The notes under the pieces are model-generated. The model made no database searches. It worked only from the letters and a program-made list of their open reading frames with translations, and had not been told where the DNA came from. Below are positions 32,581-40,781 of a stretch of 64,000 bases of DNA, one piece after another (the stretch's first letter is position 1; every line of letters begins with the position of its first letter). The stretch comes from Deltaproteobacteria bacterium. Lineage in GTDB: Bacteria > Desulfobacterota > Desulfobacteria > Desulfobacterales > UBA5852. The position numbers and the translations under genes were made by a program. The stretch lies in contig JAHLLS010000007.1 in NCBI GenBank assembly GCA_020444045.1, positions 124,001 to 188,000 of the forward strand, in the 5' to 3' direction.

Positions 32581-33336
32581 CTATTCACCAAGGTACACCT
32601 TGATCACGTCATGGTGGTTCTGGATGTCGGCAGGCACGCCTTCGGCAATTTTCTCACCGAAACTGAGTACGACAATCTCATCGGATATGTCCATGACCAG
32701 CGACATATCATGCTCGACCAGCAGGACGGTTATGCCAAGATCCCGAATCCGGGCAATCAGTTTGCCGATCTCCGCTGTTTCATGCATGTTGAGCCCGGCG
32801 GCGGGTTCATCCAGCAACAGCAATGCCGGCTCCAGCGCCAGGGCGCGGGCGAATTCAACCGCCCGTTGTTGACCGAAGGCCAGACTGGTCGCTTCAACAT
32901 CGGCATAGGCCGCAATCTCGAAAAGGGCAAGCAGTTCCATGGATTTCTCGCGGATCTGCCGTTCCTCCTTCAGGGTCCATGGCATGTGCAGCATCGATGC
33001 CAAAAACCCGGCCCTGCTGCGCAGATGGCGCCCCACCATGACATTTTCCAGTGCGGTCATATCATGGAAAAGCTTGATGTTTTGAAACGTCCTGGCAATC
33101 CCGCAGGCGGCAATCTGGTGCGGCTTGCGGTTCTGGATCGGGGCTCCGTTGAACGACACCAGACCGGAGGTGGCGGCAAGGGCGCCCGTAATCAGATTGA
33201 AAAGCGTTGTCTTCCCGGCGCCGTTGGGACCGATGACCGCTTTGATGGCCCCTTTTTCCACCCCAAAACTAACGTCGTTGACCGCATGCAGTCCGCCAAA
33301 TTTTTTGTGCAGCCGGGATACGTCAAGGAGTGCCAT
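32581..33336 (-). CDS. livG: branched-chain-type amino-acid ABC transporter ATPase LivG
   Basis: A 251-residue ATPase with GPNGAGKTTLFNLITG, LAFGQQRAVEFARALA as the signature, LLLDEPAAGLN, and the LVEHDMSLVMDISDEIVVLSFGEKIAEG end typical of LivG. Its start overlaps the livM end by 14 bases. A 147-base gap separates it from livF; no gene or clear hairpin is seen there. Confidence 0.94.
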   Translation of the reverse strand: MALLDVSRLHKKFGGLHAVNDVSFGVEKGAIKAVIGPNGAGKTTLFNLITGALAATSGLVSFNGAPIQNRKPHQIAACGIARTFQNIKLFHDMTALENVMVGRHLRSRAGFLASMLHMPWTLKEERQIREKSMELLALFEIAAYADVEATSLAFGQQRAVEFARALALEPALLLLDEPAAGLNMHETAEIGKLIARIRDLGITVLLVEHDMSLVMDISDEIVVLSFGEKIAEGVPADIQNHHDVIKVYLGE

Positions 33337-34417
33337 CGATTGCCCTCCCGGTTTCTTCCGTGTTGCCGGAACGACGGAATAATCCGCGGAAATAACCGCG
33401 CCAGTTCAGGCTGAGGATGCCATTGGGCGCAAACAGCATAATGACAATCAATATGAACCCGAACACCGCATCGTCATAGGACCCGAACACGCCCCTGAGA
33501 GAAAGGAAATTGAGGACAACCCCCATGATCATGGCGCCCCAGAGGTGCGCCATACCGCCCACGGCGACAATGGCCACATACCGCACCGATTTCATGACGC
33601 TGGCTTCGGACGGCCCGATGCCGCCGTTGTAATGGGTCAGGAAAACACCTGCCACGGCGGCGAATACGGCTGAAAGCACAAAGACCTTCAACTTGAAGCG
33701 GGCGGTGTTCACCCCCGTCGATTCGGCCGCCTCCTCGGAACCGTGAATCGAACGAAGCGCGCGGCCGACCCGGCTGTCGATAAGGTTCCGGAGGAGAATC
33801 ATGCCGATGATTAACATGCCCCAGGCAATATAGTAATTTTCCTCACGCGTCCCGAAATCGCCGCTCACGGTAAGGCCCGGCAGCAAGGGCAGCGGGGGCA
33901 CTTCGGAAATACCGTCGGCCTCGCCGAAAACGGCACTTGCCAGAACAATCCGGTAGATGATGATCCCAAAGCCAAGGGTCGCCATGGCAAGGTAATGCCC
34001 CTTGAGTTTCAGCACCGGTATTCCGAGCACCCACGCCGTCGCCCCGGCGCAAACCACCGCCGCGATGCAGGCCGCCCAGGGGGCAACGACCAGCAGGGCA
34101 TCGCCGTAAATGTCCTGTCCCGCGACCAGCAGACCGAATCCGTCGAGCATCCGGATCACCAGACGGTCTTGGTAGGCAATCAGGTTGATGGTCGTCAAGG
34201 CGGCCGATATATAACCGCCGATGGCGAAAAAACCGGCATGTCCGAGGGATATCTGTCCGGCGTAACCCATCACGACACAAAGACCGACGATCAGCAGGGC
34301 GTAATAAGCCGCCATGGTCAACTGCGTCAGGTAAAAACGGGTATCGGTCCACCCGGTGATCTTCTGAATGACAATCACGACGATAATGAGGGCTGCAAGG
34401 GGAAGCAGTTTCTTCAT
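33323..34417 (-). CDS. livM: branched-chain-type amino-acid ABC transporter permease LivM
   Basis: A 364-residue inner-membrane permease with about nine hydrophobic helices and the LivM core GYAGQISLGHAGFFAIGGYISA, LKGHYLAMATLGFGIIIYRIV, SRVGRALRSIHGSEEAAESTGVNTARFKLKVFVLSAVFAAVAG. It pairs with LivH, whose stop lies 2 bases upstream. A loop of extra residues between helices 3 and 4 (about 60-95) is somewhat longer than usual. Confidence 0.93.
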   Translation of the reverse strand: MKKLLPLAALIIVVIVIQKITGWTDTRFYLTQLTMAAYYALLIVGLCVVMGYAGQISLGHAGFFAIGGYISAALTTINLIAYQDRLVIRMLDGFGLLVAGQDIYGDALLVVAPWAACIAAVVCAGATAWVLGIPVLKLKGHYLAMATLGFGIIIYRIVLASAVFGEADGISEVPPLPLLPGLTVSGDFGTREENYYIAWGMLIIGMILLRNLIDSRVGRALRSIHGSEEAAESTGVNTARFKLKVFVLSAVFAAVAGVFLTHYNGGIGPSEASVMKSVRYVAIVAVGGMAHLWGAMIMGVVLNFLSLRGVFGSYDDAVFGFILIVIMLFAPNGILSLNWRGYFRGLFRRSGNTEETGRAIDGTP

Positions 34418-34419
34418 GA

Positions 34420-35310
34420 TTAAAACGCCTTCAACCTTGCCGCCGTGCTGGAACCGAAAAGGCCATGCGGCCGAACGAAAAGAATCAGCAGCAAAATGGT
34501 GATCGCAATGGCATCCTTGAACGCCAGCGGAACCACCGAAATGGAAAACGCCTCCAGGATACCCAGCAGAAGCCCTGCCCCGACAGCCGCCATGGAGTTC
34601 CCCAATCCGCCCAGGATGGCCACGGTAAACCCTTTGATGGCCAGCCCCGTACCAATGTCATACCCGCTGGATGTGATCGGGGACATGACGCATCCGGCCA
34701 GGGCGCCGATACCGGCACTGAGCATGAAGGAAAGCGTCACCATGTTGCGGGTATTGATGCCGCACAGAATGGCCGCCCTGCGATTGGCGGCACAGGCTTT
34801 CATTTCACGGCCCACCGATGTTGTCTGGAAAAAAACGCTCAGAAACAGCACCATCAAGCCGCACATGGCGATGACCCATACAACTTGGGGGGAAATCCGG
34901 GCACCGAGGATTGCCACCGTCGTAATTTCGTCCCCGATGAAATAGGGCAATGAGCGAATGGACTCCCCCCAGAGATGCAGGGCCGCCTCACGGGTCAAGA
35001 TGGACAATCCGATGGTGATGATGATCATCCGCAAAACGCCGGGGCTCTCCAGCCAACGGATAAAGCATATTTCCAAAAAAGCCCCGAAAAGCATGGTCAA
35101 GAGCACGGCGAGCGCAATGGCAGCATAAAGCGGCATAAAAGGAAGCAGGGAGATGGAAATCATGCCCCCCAGCATGACGAATTCACCCTGGGCAAAGTTG
35201 ATGATGCCGGTCGTGTTGTAGATGATATTAAAGCCGATGGCAACGATGGCGTATATGGCGCCATAGGTGATGCCGGCAAACAGATATTGGACAAATAGTT
35301 CAACACTCAT
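34420..35310 (-). CDS. livH: branched-chain-type amino-acid ABC transporter permease LivH
   Basis: A 296-residue permease with the LivH opening FVQYLFAGITYGAIYAIVAIGFNIIYNTTGIINFAQGEFVMLGGM, SVGREMKACAANRRAAILCGINTRNMVTLSFMLSAGIGALAG, and the C-terminal VRPHGLFG. The frame runs back to 35376, but the ATG at 35310 gives the family N-terminus; its ribosome site is weak, which is in line with low expression relative to livK. A hairpin lies in the gap from livK. Confidence 0.93.
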   Translation of the reverse strand: MSVELFVQYLFAGITYGAIYAIVAIGFNIIYNTTGIINFAQGEFVMLGGMISISLLPFMPLYAAIALAVLLTMLFGAFLEICFIRWLESPGVLRMIIITIGLSILTREAALHLWGESIRSLPYFIGDEITTVAILGARISPQVVWVIAMCGLMVLFLSVFFQTTSVGREMKACAANRRAAILCGINTRNMVTLSFMLSAGIGALAGCVMSPITSSGYDIGTGLAIKGFTVAILGGLGNSMAAVGAGLLLGILEAFSISVVPLAFKDAIAITILLLILFVRPHGLFGSSTAARLKAF

Positions 35311-35380
35311 AGCAGCAGACGATTCGTTTTCCGGCGACCCTGGATGGCCATGCAACGTCCGGGGAGTGATGAGCAAGGGA

Positions 35381-35406
35381 GAGGGGCCGAGAGCTTTCGG
35401 CCCCTC
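35381..35406 (-). terminator. 10-bp perfect hairpin between livK and livH
   Basis: GAGGGGCCGA (35381-35390) is exactly complementary to 35397-35406, with a 6-nt loop. It lies about 50 bases past the livK stop. No T-run follows on the minus strand. The same placement is seen at the two other binding-protein/permease junctions of the window. Confidence 0.65.
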
Positions 35407-35458
35407 GCACGTTTAGCAAAAAATTCCAACCGCGGCCACAAAGCAGCCGCCAGGTCCG

Positions 35459-36610
35459 TTACATCCCTTTATATGGAACAAACTGGCCATCCTTGACGGT
35501 AATCATCTCGAAAGAATCGATATCGAGACCGTTGTGATCATCGGCCGAGAAGCTGAAAATACCGCCGGTTCCCGGGAGATTCTTGATTTTTTCAATCTCG
35601 TCGCGAATTTTGGCCTTATCCGTTCCGGCTTTTTCGATAGCGGCCTTGGCAACGATGTAGGCATCGTAGGCATGTCCACCGAAGGTCGAGGCCGCCTCTT
35701 TGTATTTGCCCTCATAGGCCGCGATGTATTCCATCAGCAACGCTTTCTGAGGGTGTCCTACCGGCAATTGCTCGGCAACGAGCAATCGGCCGGCCGGAAA
35801 GATAATGCCCTCGGCGGCCGCACCGGCCGCTTCCACATATTTGATATTGCCGAAGCCGTGGCTCTGAAACAACGGTACGTCCCAACCGGCCTGACGCATA
35901 TTCTTGGCCACAATGGCCTGGGCGGGTACGATGGACCAGTTGACGACCGCCTGGACATCCTTGTTGGCCTTGATTTTGGCCACCACGGCCGACAGATCGG
36001 TTGATTTGGCATCGTAAACTTCGGCTTCGACCACCGTGATGCCCATCTCGGGGGCCAGTTTGAGCAACTGTTCTTTGCCCGCCTTGCCGAATCCGGTATT
36101 GCCCGCCAGCACGGCAATCTCTGAAATTCCCAATGCTTTCATTGTTTCAAAAATCTTTTGGACAGCATAGGAATCCTTCTGCGGGGTCTTGAAAACATAT
36201 TTCGCCACCGGGTTGACGATTACTTCGGCGGCCGCGCAGGAAATCAGCGGTGTTCCCGCTTCTTCGAATATTTTTTTGATTTTCATGGTCTCGCCGGAGG
36301 TGGATGGCCCCAGCACGGCGACAACTTTCTCCTCCTCGATAAGCTGTTTGGCAAAAGAAATGGCTTTTTCCGGATTGGCACCGGAATCCTTGATAATCAG
36401 TTCAACTTTTTGACCGTTGATGCCGCCGGCCGCATTGGTCTGCTCTACCAGCATTTCCAGTGTTCGAGCTTCCGGCCCGCCAAGAAAGGAGGCCGGCCCG
36501 GTAACCGCCAGAATGGCACCGATCTTAATGGTTTCCGCCGAGGCGGCCGGAAGAATAGCCAGGCTTAGTACCAGAACCGCAATGACGAATAGAACATTTC
36601 GATGCTTCAT
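35459..36610 (-). CDS. livK: branched-chain-type ABC transporter binding protein LivK-like
   Basis: A 383-residue periplasmic binding protein. The signal peptide is MKHRNVLFVIAVLVLSLAILPAASAE; the mature protein starts TIKIGAILAVTGPASFLGGPEARTLEMLVEQ, with GGINGQKVELIIKDSGANPEKAISFAKQLI and LGPSTSGETMKIKKIFEEAGTPLIS, as in LivJ/K and aromatic-acid binding proteins. The ligand is not determined; ligase genes on both sides and the Phe-rich leader suggest an aromatic amino or carboxylic acid. The ATG at 36610 has a GGGAGAG site; upstream codons in frame lack one. Confidence 0.92.
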   Translation of the reverse strand: MKHRNVLFVIAVLVLSLAILPAASAETIKIGAILAVTGPASFLGGPEARTLEMLVEQTNAAGGINGQKVELIIKDSGANPEKAISFAKQLIEEEKVVAVLGPSTSGETMKIKKIFEEAGTPLISCAAAEVIVNPVAKYVFKTPQKDSYAVQKIFETMKALGISEIAVLAGNTGFGKAGKEQLLKLAPEMGITVVEAEVYDAKSTDLSAVVAKIKANKDVQAVVNWSIVPAQAIVAKNMRQAGWDVPLFQSHGFGNIKYVEAAGAAAEGIIFPAGRLLVAEQLPVGHPQKALLMEYIAAYEGKYKEAASTFGGHAYDAYIVAKAAIEKAGTDKAKIRDEIEKIKNLPGTGGIFSFSADDHNGLDIDSFEMITVKDGQFVPYKGM

Positions 36611-36758
36611 TTCTCTCCCCCCTTGGTTTGATGATGCCGGTGTCGACCACCCGGCATTCGATGTAAACACCGCGTTTCTCCGTAAACAGTGGAAGCCAAT
36701 TGGATTCGCCAATGACAGCAGCGGTTTGAACCGTCCCCTTCCCGCCCGGCAACAAGGT

Positions 36759-37190
36759 CTACATGCCGTAAAGGGTTTTCCCGTCGATCACCCGCAAGCC
36801 TTTTGCCTGAATGACCTTGAGCGCTTCATCGGTGTTGTCGAACCGGAAAATCATCACCGCATTATTACCGCTCTGCTGAACAAAGGCGTACATGTACTCC
36901 ACATTGATGCCGGATGTCTGAAGCAGATTGAGGATATCGTAGAGTCCGCCGGGACGGTCGGGAACTTCGACCGCCAGGACATTGGTTTTCCCCACCGTAA
37001 ATCCGGCTTTTTTCAAAGCATCCTTGGCTTTTTCCGTTTCGTCCACGATCAGTCGCAGCACGCCGAAATCCGACGTGTCGGCCAGGGCCAGGGCACGGAT
37101 ATTCACTTGGGCTTCAGCAAGAATTCCCGTCACCTCGCACAGCCGGCCAGCTTTGTTTTCGAGAAAGACGGATATTTGTTCTGCTCGCAT
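36759..37190 (-). CDS. tandem ACT-domain amino-acid-binding protein
   Basis: A 143-residue protein made only of two ACT domains: [31 protein letters not shown] (about residues 5-70) and [32 protein letters not shown] (about 72-140). Such free-standing proteins usually bind an amino acid and regulate a partner enzyme. It lies 59 bases after paaK and before livK, with a strong AAGGAGG site, so it may tune the ligase or transporter to amino-acid level. Confidence 0.88.
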   Translation of the reverse strand: MRAEQISVFLENKAGRLCEVTGILAEAQVNIRALALADTSDFGVLRLIVDETEKAKDALKKAGFTVGKTNVLAVEVPDRPGGLYDILNLLQTSGINVEYMYAFVQQSGNNAVMIFRFDNTDEALKVIQAKGLRVIDGKTLYGM

Positions 37191-37249
37191 GGTTGCCTCC
37201 TTGATCGTCTATCTTGAATAAAATGATTCGACCATGTGCCAGCGGTCGG

Positions 37250-38551
37250 TTATATTTTCCGATTATCGATGACACGCACCGCTTTTCCCTGACTGCGTGC
37301 AATGGCTTTGGGCTCCACCAGCTTCACTTTGGCGGAAACACCGAGATAGTCTTTGATATTTTTCGTAATCTCCGCTTCCATGCCCTGAAGTGTTTTTACT
37401 TCGTCGGAAAACATGGCGTCGGATACTTCGACCATGACCGTCAGGATGTCCAACGAGCCTTCCCGGTCCACCACCAACTGGTAATGGGGCGCCACGTTCT
37501 GCATTTCCATCAGCACGCTTTCGATCTGGGACGGGAAGACATTGACACCGCGAATAATCAACATGTCATCGGAACGGCCGCTGACCTTGTTCATACGGAC
37601 CATGGTCCGCCCGCAGATGCAGGGTTCGGGATTAAGAGATGTGATGTCGCGGGTGCGATACCGAATCACTGGGAAGGCTTCCTTGGTGATGGACGTAAAC
37701 ACCAACTCGCCCGTTTCGCCATAGGGCAACACCTCGCCGGTTTCGGGGTTGATGATTTCCGGAATAAAATGGTCTTCAAAAATATGCAGCCCCTTTTTGG
37801 CCTCGTGGCATTCCATGGCGACGCCGGGGCCGATGACTTCACTGAGTCCATAAATATCCACCGCAACCAGCCCCAACTTTTCTTCGATGTCGCCACGCAT
37901 GTTTTCCGACCAGGGTTCCGCCCCGAAAATGCCGTATTTGAATTTGAGGTCCCGGAAGGAAACGCCCATTTCGTCCGCCACTTCAGCCAGGTGCAGGGCG
38001 TAAGAGGGCGTGGCGGTAAGAATGGTCGGTCCGAAATCCTTCATGATGACAACTTGCCGTTTGGTATTCCCTCCCGAAACAGGAATGACCGAAGCCCCCA
38101 GTTTTTCAGCCCCGTAATGGGCCCCCAAGCCGCCGGTGAACAAACCATAGCCATAGGCATTGTGGATGATATCGCCGCGTGTCGCCCCCCCCGCCATCAG
38201 CGATCGTGCCATCAGACTGGCCCAGGTGTCCACGTCGCGCGCCGTGTACCCCACCACGGTGGGTTGACCGGTGGTACCGGAAGAGGCGTGAATGCGAACG
38301 ACGTTTTCCATCGGAACGGCAAACATGCCGAAAGGGTAGTTGTCTCTGAGATCCTGCTTGGTGGTGAACGGCAGTCGCTGCAAATCGTTCAGACACTGGA
38401 TATCCCCGGGGGTCAGCCCCGCCGCCTCGAACTGTTTCCGATAGAACGGCACGCTGGCATAGCCACGATCAAGCGTGGCTTTCAACCGTCGGAACTGAAT
38501 GGCTTCAAGGGCCTCGCGGGGCATGGTTTCATACTCGATGTCGTAAATCAT
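37250..38551 (-). CDS. paaK: phenylacetate-CoA ligase
   Basis: A 433-residue aryl-CoA ligase: ATP + phenylacetate (or a related aryl-acetate) + CoA to aryl-acetyl-CoA, AMP and pyrophosphate. It contains the adenylation loop [19 protein letters not shown] (about residue 95), [30 protein letters not shown] and [25 protein letters not shown], all intact. AAGGAG sits 10 bases from the ATG at 38551, which decides it over a GTG three codons earlier. First structural gene of the operon. It lies directly behind two terminators and a Phe-rich leader, so its expression is probably set by attenuation. Confidence 0.93.
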   Translation of the reverse strand: MIYDIEYETMPREALEAIQFRRLKATLDRGYASVPFYRKQFEAAGLTPGDIQCLNDLQRLPFTTKQDLRDNYPFGMFAVPMENVVRIHASSGTTGQPTVVGYTARDVDTWASLMARSLMAGGATRGDIIHNAYGYGLFTGGLGAHYGAEKLGASVIPVSGGNTKRQVVIMKDFGPTILTATPSYALHLAEVADEMGVSFRDLKFKYGIFGAEPWSENMRGDIEEKLGLVAVDIYGLSEVIGPGVAMECHEAKKGLHIFEDHFIPEIINPETGEVLPYGETGELVFTSITKEAFPVIRYRTRDITSLNPEPCICGRTMVRMNKVSGRSDDMLIIRGVNVFPSQIESVLMEMQNVAPHYQLVVDREGSLDILTVMVEVSDAMFSDEVKTLQGMEAEITKNIKDYLGVSAKVKLVEPKAIARSQGKAVRVIDNRKI

Positions 38552-38629
38552 GCGCGTCACTCTCCTTTTCGTACAGGTCCGGCCAAAAAAGAAATCGAAT
38601 ATAGAAGAAATGGGCTGTGTCGGAGCGGC

Positions 38630-38664
38630 AAAAAAAAAGCCGCCGGGTCGCTAAACCCGCAGCC
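38630..38664 (-). terminator. second (proximal) intrinsic terminator in the paaK leader
   Basis: On the minus strand a GC-rich stem around GGGT/ACCC (38639-38664, one bulge) is followed by nine T (38630-38638). It lies about 80 bases before the paaK ATG and directly after the first terminator. Confidence 0.75.
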
Positions 38665-38665
38665 T

Positions 38666-38707
38666 AAAAAAAGACCATGGGTTGACGCCCTTCGTCCCCC
38701 CATGGTC
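38666..38707 (-). terminator. first (distal) intrinsic terminator in the paaK leader
   Basis: GACCATGGG (38699-38707 on the minus strand) pairs perfectly with CCCATGGTC (38673-38681), with an inner GACG/CGTC stem, then seven T (38666-38672). Its upstream arm contains CATGGG, which can instead pair with CCCATG at 38747-38752 inside the leader peptide frame, giving a possible antiterminator. Confidence 0.8.
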
Positions 38708-38732
38708 GTGTCGATCGTTTTGTGCGGTGCGC

Positions 38733-38819
38733 CTACGATGACGGCTCATGGGTGGACTTTCTAAAAAGAAAGACCCCAAAAAAGCCGAAAAAATAAAAAA
38801 AGGAAGCACCGGTCATCAT
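38733..38819 (-). CDS. phenylalanine-rich leader peptide (28 residues)
   Basis: From ATG 38819 the frame encodes 28 residues and stops at TAG 38733. Residues 7-19 contain eight Phe and one Tyr (FFYFFGFFGVFLF), the pattern of pheA-type attenuator leaders, where scarce charged Phe-tRNA stalls the ribosome. The codons are mostly TTT. A second ATG follows the first directly; the ribosome site is weak (GAGAA about 12 bases upstream). The tandem terminators begin 26 bases after its stop and the paaK gene follows. No similar frame is visible in the opposite strand's gene context, and the gene is too short to be found by length. Confidence 0.72.
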   Translation of the reverse strand: MMTGASFFYFFGFFGVFLFRKSTHEPSS

Positions 38820-38854
38820 TATTGGTATGTTCTCAAGTAATTGATTTGATAAAT

Positions 38855-38883
38855 GGCATAGCGAATGCCGTCAGACCTGTCAA
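38855..38883 (-). promoter_or_regulatory. promoter of the paaK-liv operon leader
   Basis: Minus-strand TTGACA (38878-38883), 17 bases, TATGCC (38855-38860). The transcript would start near 38848, some 30 bases before the leader peptide and 300 before paaK. The -35 is perfect, the -10 is weak. The stretch 38884-38981 between this and the crotonase stop holds only a 6-bp stem (CAGGAC/GTCCTG). Confidence 0.55.
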
Positions 38884-38981
38884 GCGAAAATCGTCGGGCA
38901 CAGCATACCACCAAACGGTTGCAGGACTTTTTGTCCCACTGTCCTGAATCGTCTCCTTTGCCGATAGAGCTGGCACCTTGG

Positions 38982-39776
38982 CTACGAAGACGTGAGTGTT
39001 CCCTTGAAGGCCGGTTTGCGTTTTTCCAGAAACGCACTGGTGCCCTCGCGGGCATCCACGCTGGCCAGGCACAGTGCAAAAGCATCGTTTTCCAGTGCCA
39101 GGCCGGATGCCAGATCTACGTTCAGGCCATTGTTGATGGCCTGCTTGGCCGCCCGCAGCGCCACGCGCCCTTTCTGCGCCATGGCACCCGCAGTTTCCAT
39201 GACACCCGCCATCAACTGCTCCGGTGCGAAGACCTTGTTGACGATCCCCAGGCGCAAGGCTTCGGAGGCATCGATCATTTTACCGGTGAATATCATCTCG
39301 CGCGCCATGTTGGCGCCGATGAGACGGGCCAGCCGTTGGGTGCCGCCAAAACCCGGGATAATGCCCAGGTTGATCTCCGGCAACCCGAAATTGGCCGTTT
39401 CCGCCGCATAGATAAAATCACAGGCCAGCGCCATTTCGGAACCACCGCCCAACGCATAGCCGTTCACGGCGGCGATGACCGGAATCGGCAGTTGCGGCAA
39501 ACGATTGATGGCATCCAACCCTCTCCGGGCAAAATGCTTGGCGCCCAGCGGGTCCAGTTGATTGATTTCCGTAATGTCGGCTCCGGCTACAAACGCTTTG
39601 TCGCCGCTTCCGGTCAGCACCAGAACGTGGACGTCTTCACGGTCTTCGACCTGATCGATCGCGTTCGCAAATTCAGCCAGCAAGGCGCGATTGAGCGCAT
39701 TCAGTGCCTTCGGGCGGTTAAAGGTAATCGTGGCAACACGGTCCTTGACGGTAAAAAGGATATGCTCGTAGGTCAT
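38982..39776 (-). CDS. enoyl-CoA hydratase/isomerase family (crotonase)
   Basis: A 264-residue crotonase that hydrates a trans-2-enoyl-CoA. The oxyanion-hole segments are AFVAGADITEI and YALGGGSEMALACDFIYA; both catalytic glutamates are visible, one in GGGSEMAL (about residue 113) and one in FGLPEINLGIIPGFGGTQRL (about residue 133). Start has GGGGAGGAAG. It lies upstream of the paaK operon but is separated by a promoter and terminators, so it probably belongs with the genes before it. CoA-ester degradation is the likely shared theme. Confidence 0.93.
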   Translation of the reverse strand: MTYEHILFTVKDRVATITFNRPKALNALNRALLAEFANAIDQVEDREDVHVLVLTGSGDKAFVAGADITEINQLDPLGAKHFARRGLDAINRLPQLPIPVIAAVNGYALGGGSEMALACDFIYAAETANFGLPEINLGIIPGFGGTQRLARLIGANMAREMIFTGKMIDASEALRLGIVNKVFAPEQLMAGVMETAGAMAQKGRVALRAAKQAINNGLNVDLASGLALENDAFALCLASVDAREGTSAFLEKRKPAFKGTLTSS

Positions 39777-39890
39777 GCCTTCCTCCCCTGTCGTGATGGT
39801 TGAATAATCGAATGTGGTTCGCCTGTTCGTCTTTCATGCTTGCGGCAGTGCTGCCGGAGCGCGTTGTGTCTTCAATTTCACCATGACGCC

Positions 39891-40781
39891 TCATGCCGGT
39901 TGGCCCTCTTTCCGGGCCGCGAGATAGATGGCCATCAGGATCAAACCACCGCCGGTGACCTTAAGAATGGTCAATCTTTCGTCGAAAAACAGATACGCCA
40001 GCACGCTGGCACCAATCGGTTCGCCCAGCAAACTGATGGCCACCGTGCTGGTGCTGAGCCATTTCAGCGCCCAGTTGGTGCTGCTGTGCCCCACCAGTTG
40101 GGAGAAAAAGGCCATGCCACAGAGCGCTCCCCAGGTGGCAGCACTGAATCCCATCACCGCGTGGCCGCTGCATGCGACTGCTCCCCAGAGAAAAATGGCC
40201 GCGCTGCCGTAGCACAGGAAGATATAGGCCAGCAGGCTGACGCGGCGGCGAAGATGTCGCCCGATCAACAAATAGACGGCCGCAAAGATGCTTCCCATCA
40301 GGGCTAACGCGTCGCCCCAGAGCGCGCTGCCACCGGTCGCAAAATCGCCCCACCCGATGATCGCGGCCCCCATAACGCTCAATAAAATACAACCGATGGT
40401 GCCGGGACGGATTCGATCATGGGTGATCAGCGGCGCCAGCAAACCGACCCACACGGGGTTGGTATTGACGAGGATGACACTGTTCGCCACCGAGGTGTGG
40501 TCAAGGGATGCAATCCAGGTCGCAAAATGCAGCGCTAAAAACACCCCGGACGATACGGCCAACCCGATGTCCTTGAAACTCAGGGCGAAGCATTCATCAC
40601 GGGCATACCGCCATGCCAGCGGCAACAGGACCAAACTGGCGATGCCGACCCGATAGGCCGCGATGACCAACGCCGGTGCTTCAGCCGCCCGCACGAAAAT
40701 GGCTCCTGTTGAGACAGCGACAACGCCGATGGACATGACAAGCAGCGGAGAAACCGGAGGGCGGTCTTTTTCAGCGTTCAT
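39891..40781 (-). CDS. EamA/DMT-superfamily transporter
   Basis: A 296-residue inner-membrane protein with about ten helices in two EamA repeats (SIGVVAVSTGAIFVRAAEAPALVIAAYRVGIASLVLLPLA in the first, LICGM-type packing and TVAISLLGEPIGASVLAYLFFDERLT in the second). Exporters of this superfamily move amino acids, nucleosides or other metabolites; the substrate is not evident. Its start overlaps the amidase stop by 4 bases. Confidence 0.9.
   Translation of the reverse strand: MNAEKDRPPVSPLLVMSIGVVAVSTGAIFVRAAEAPALVIAAYRVGIASLVLLPLAWRYARDECFALSFKDIGLAVSSGVFLALHFATWIASLDHTSVANSVILVNTNPVWVGLLAPLITHDRIRPGTIGCILLSVMGAAIIGWGDFATGGSALWGDALALMGSIFAAVYLLIGRHLRRRVSLLAYIFLCYGSAAIFLWGAVACSGHAVMGFSAATWGALCGMAFFSQLVGHSSTNWALKWLSTSTVAISLLGEPIGASVLAYLFFDERLTILKVTGGGLILMAIYLAARKEGQPA

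Noticed and set aside
37214-38764. 516-codon plus-strand open frame opposite paaK and its leader
   Set aside because: It is an antisense shadow of the intact PaaK frame; composition is His/Gly/Arg-rich as expected for an opposite-strand reading and no motif is present.
38761-38805. A-rich tract first read as a plus-strand low-complexity repeat
   Set aside because: On the minus strand it is the run of TTT codons of the leader peptide, which explains it better.
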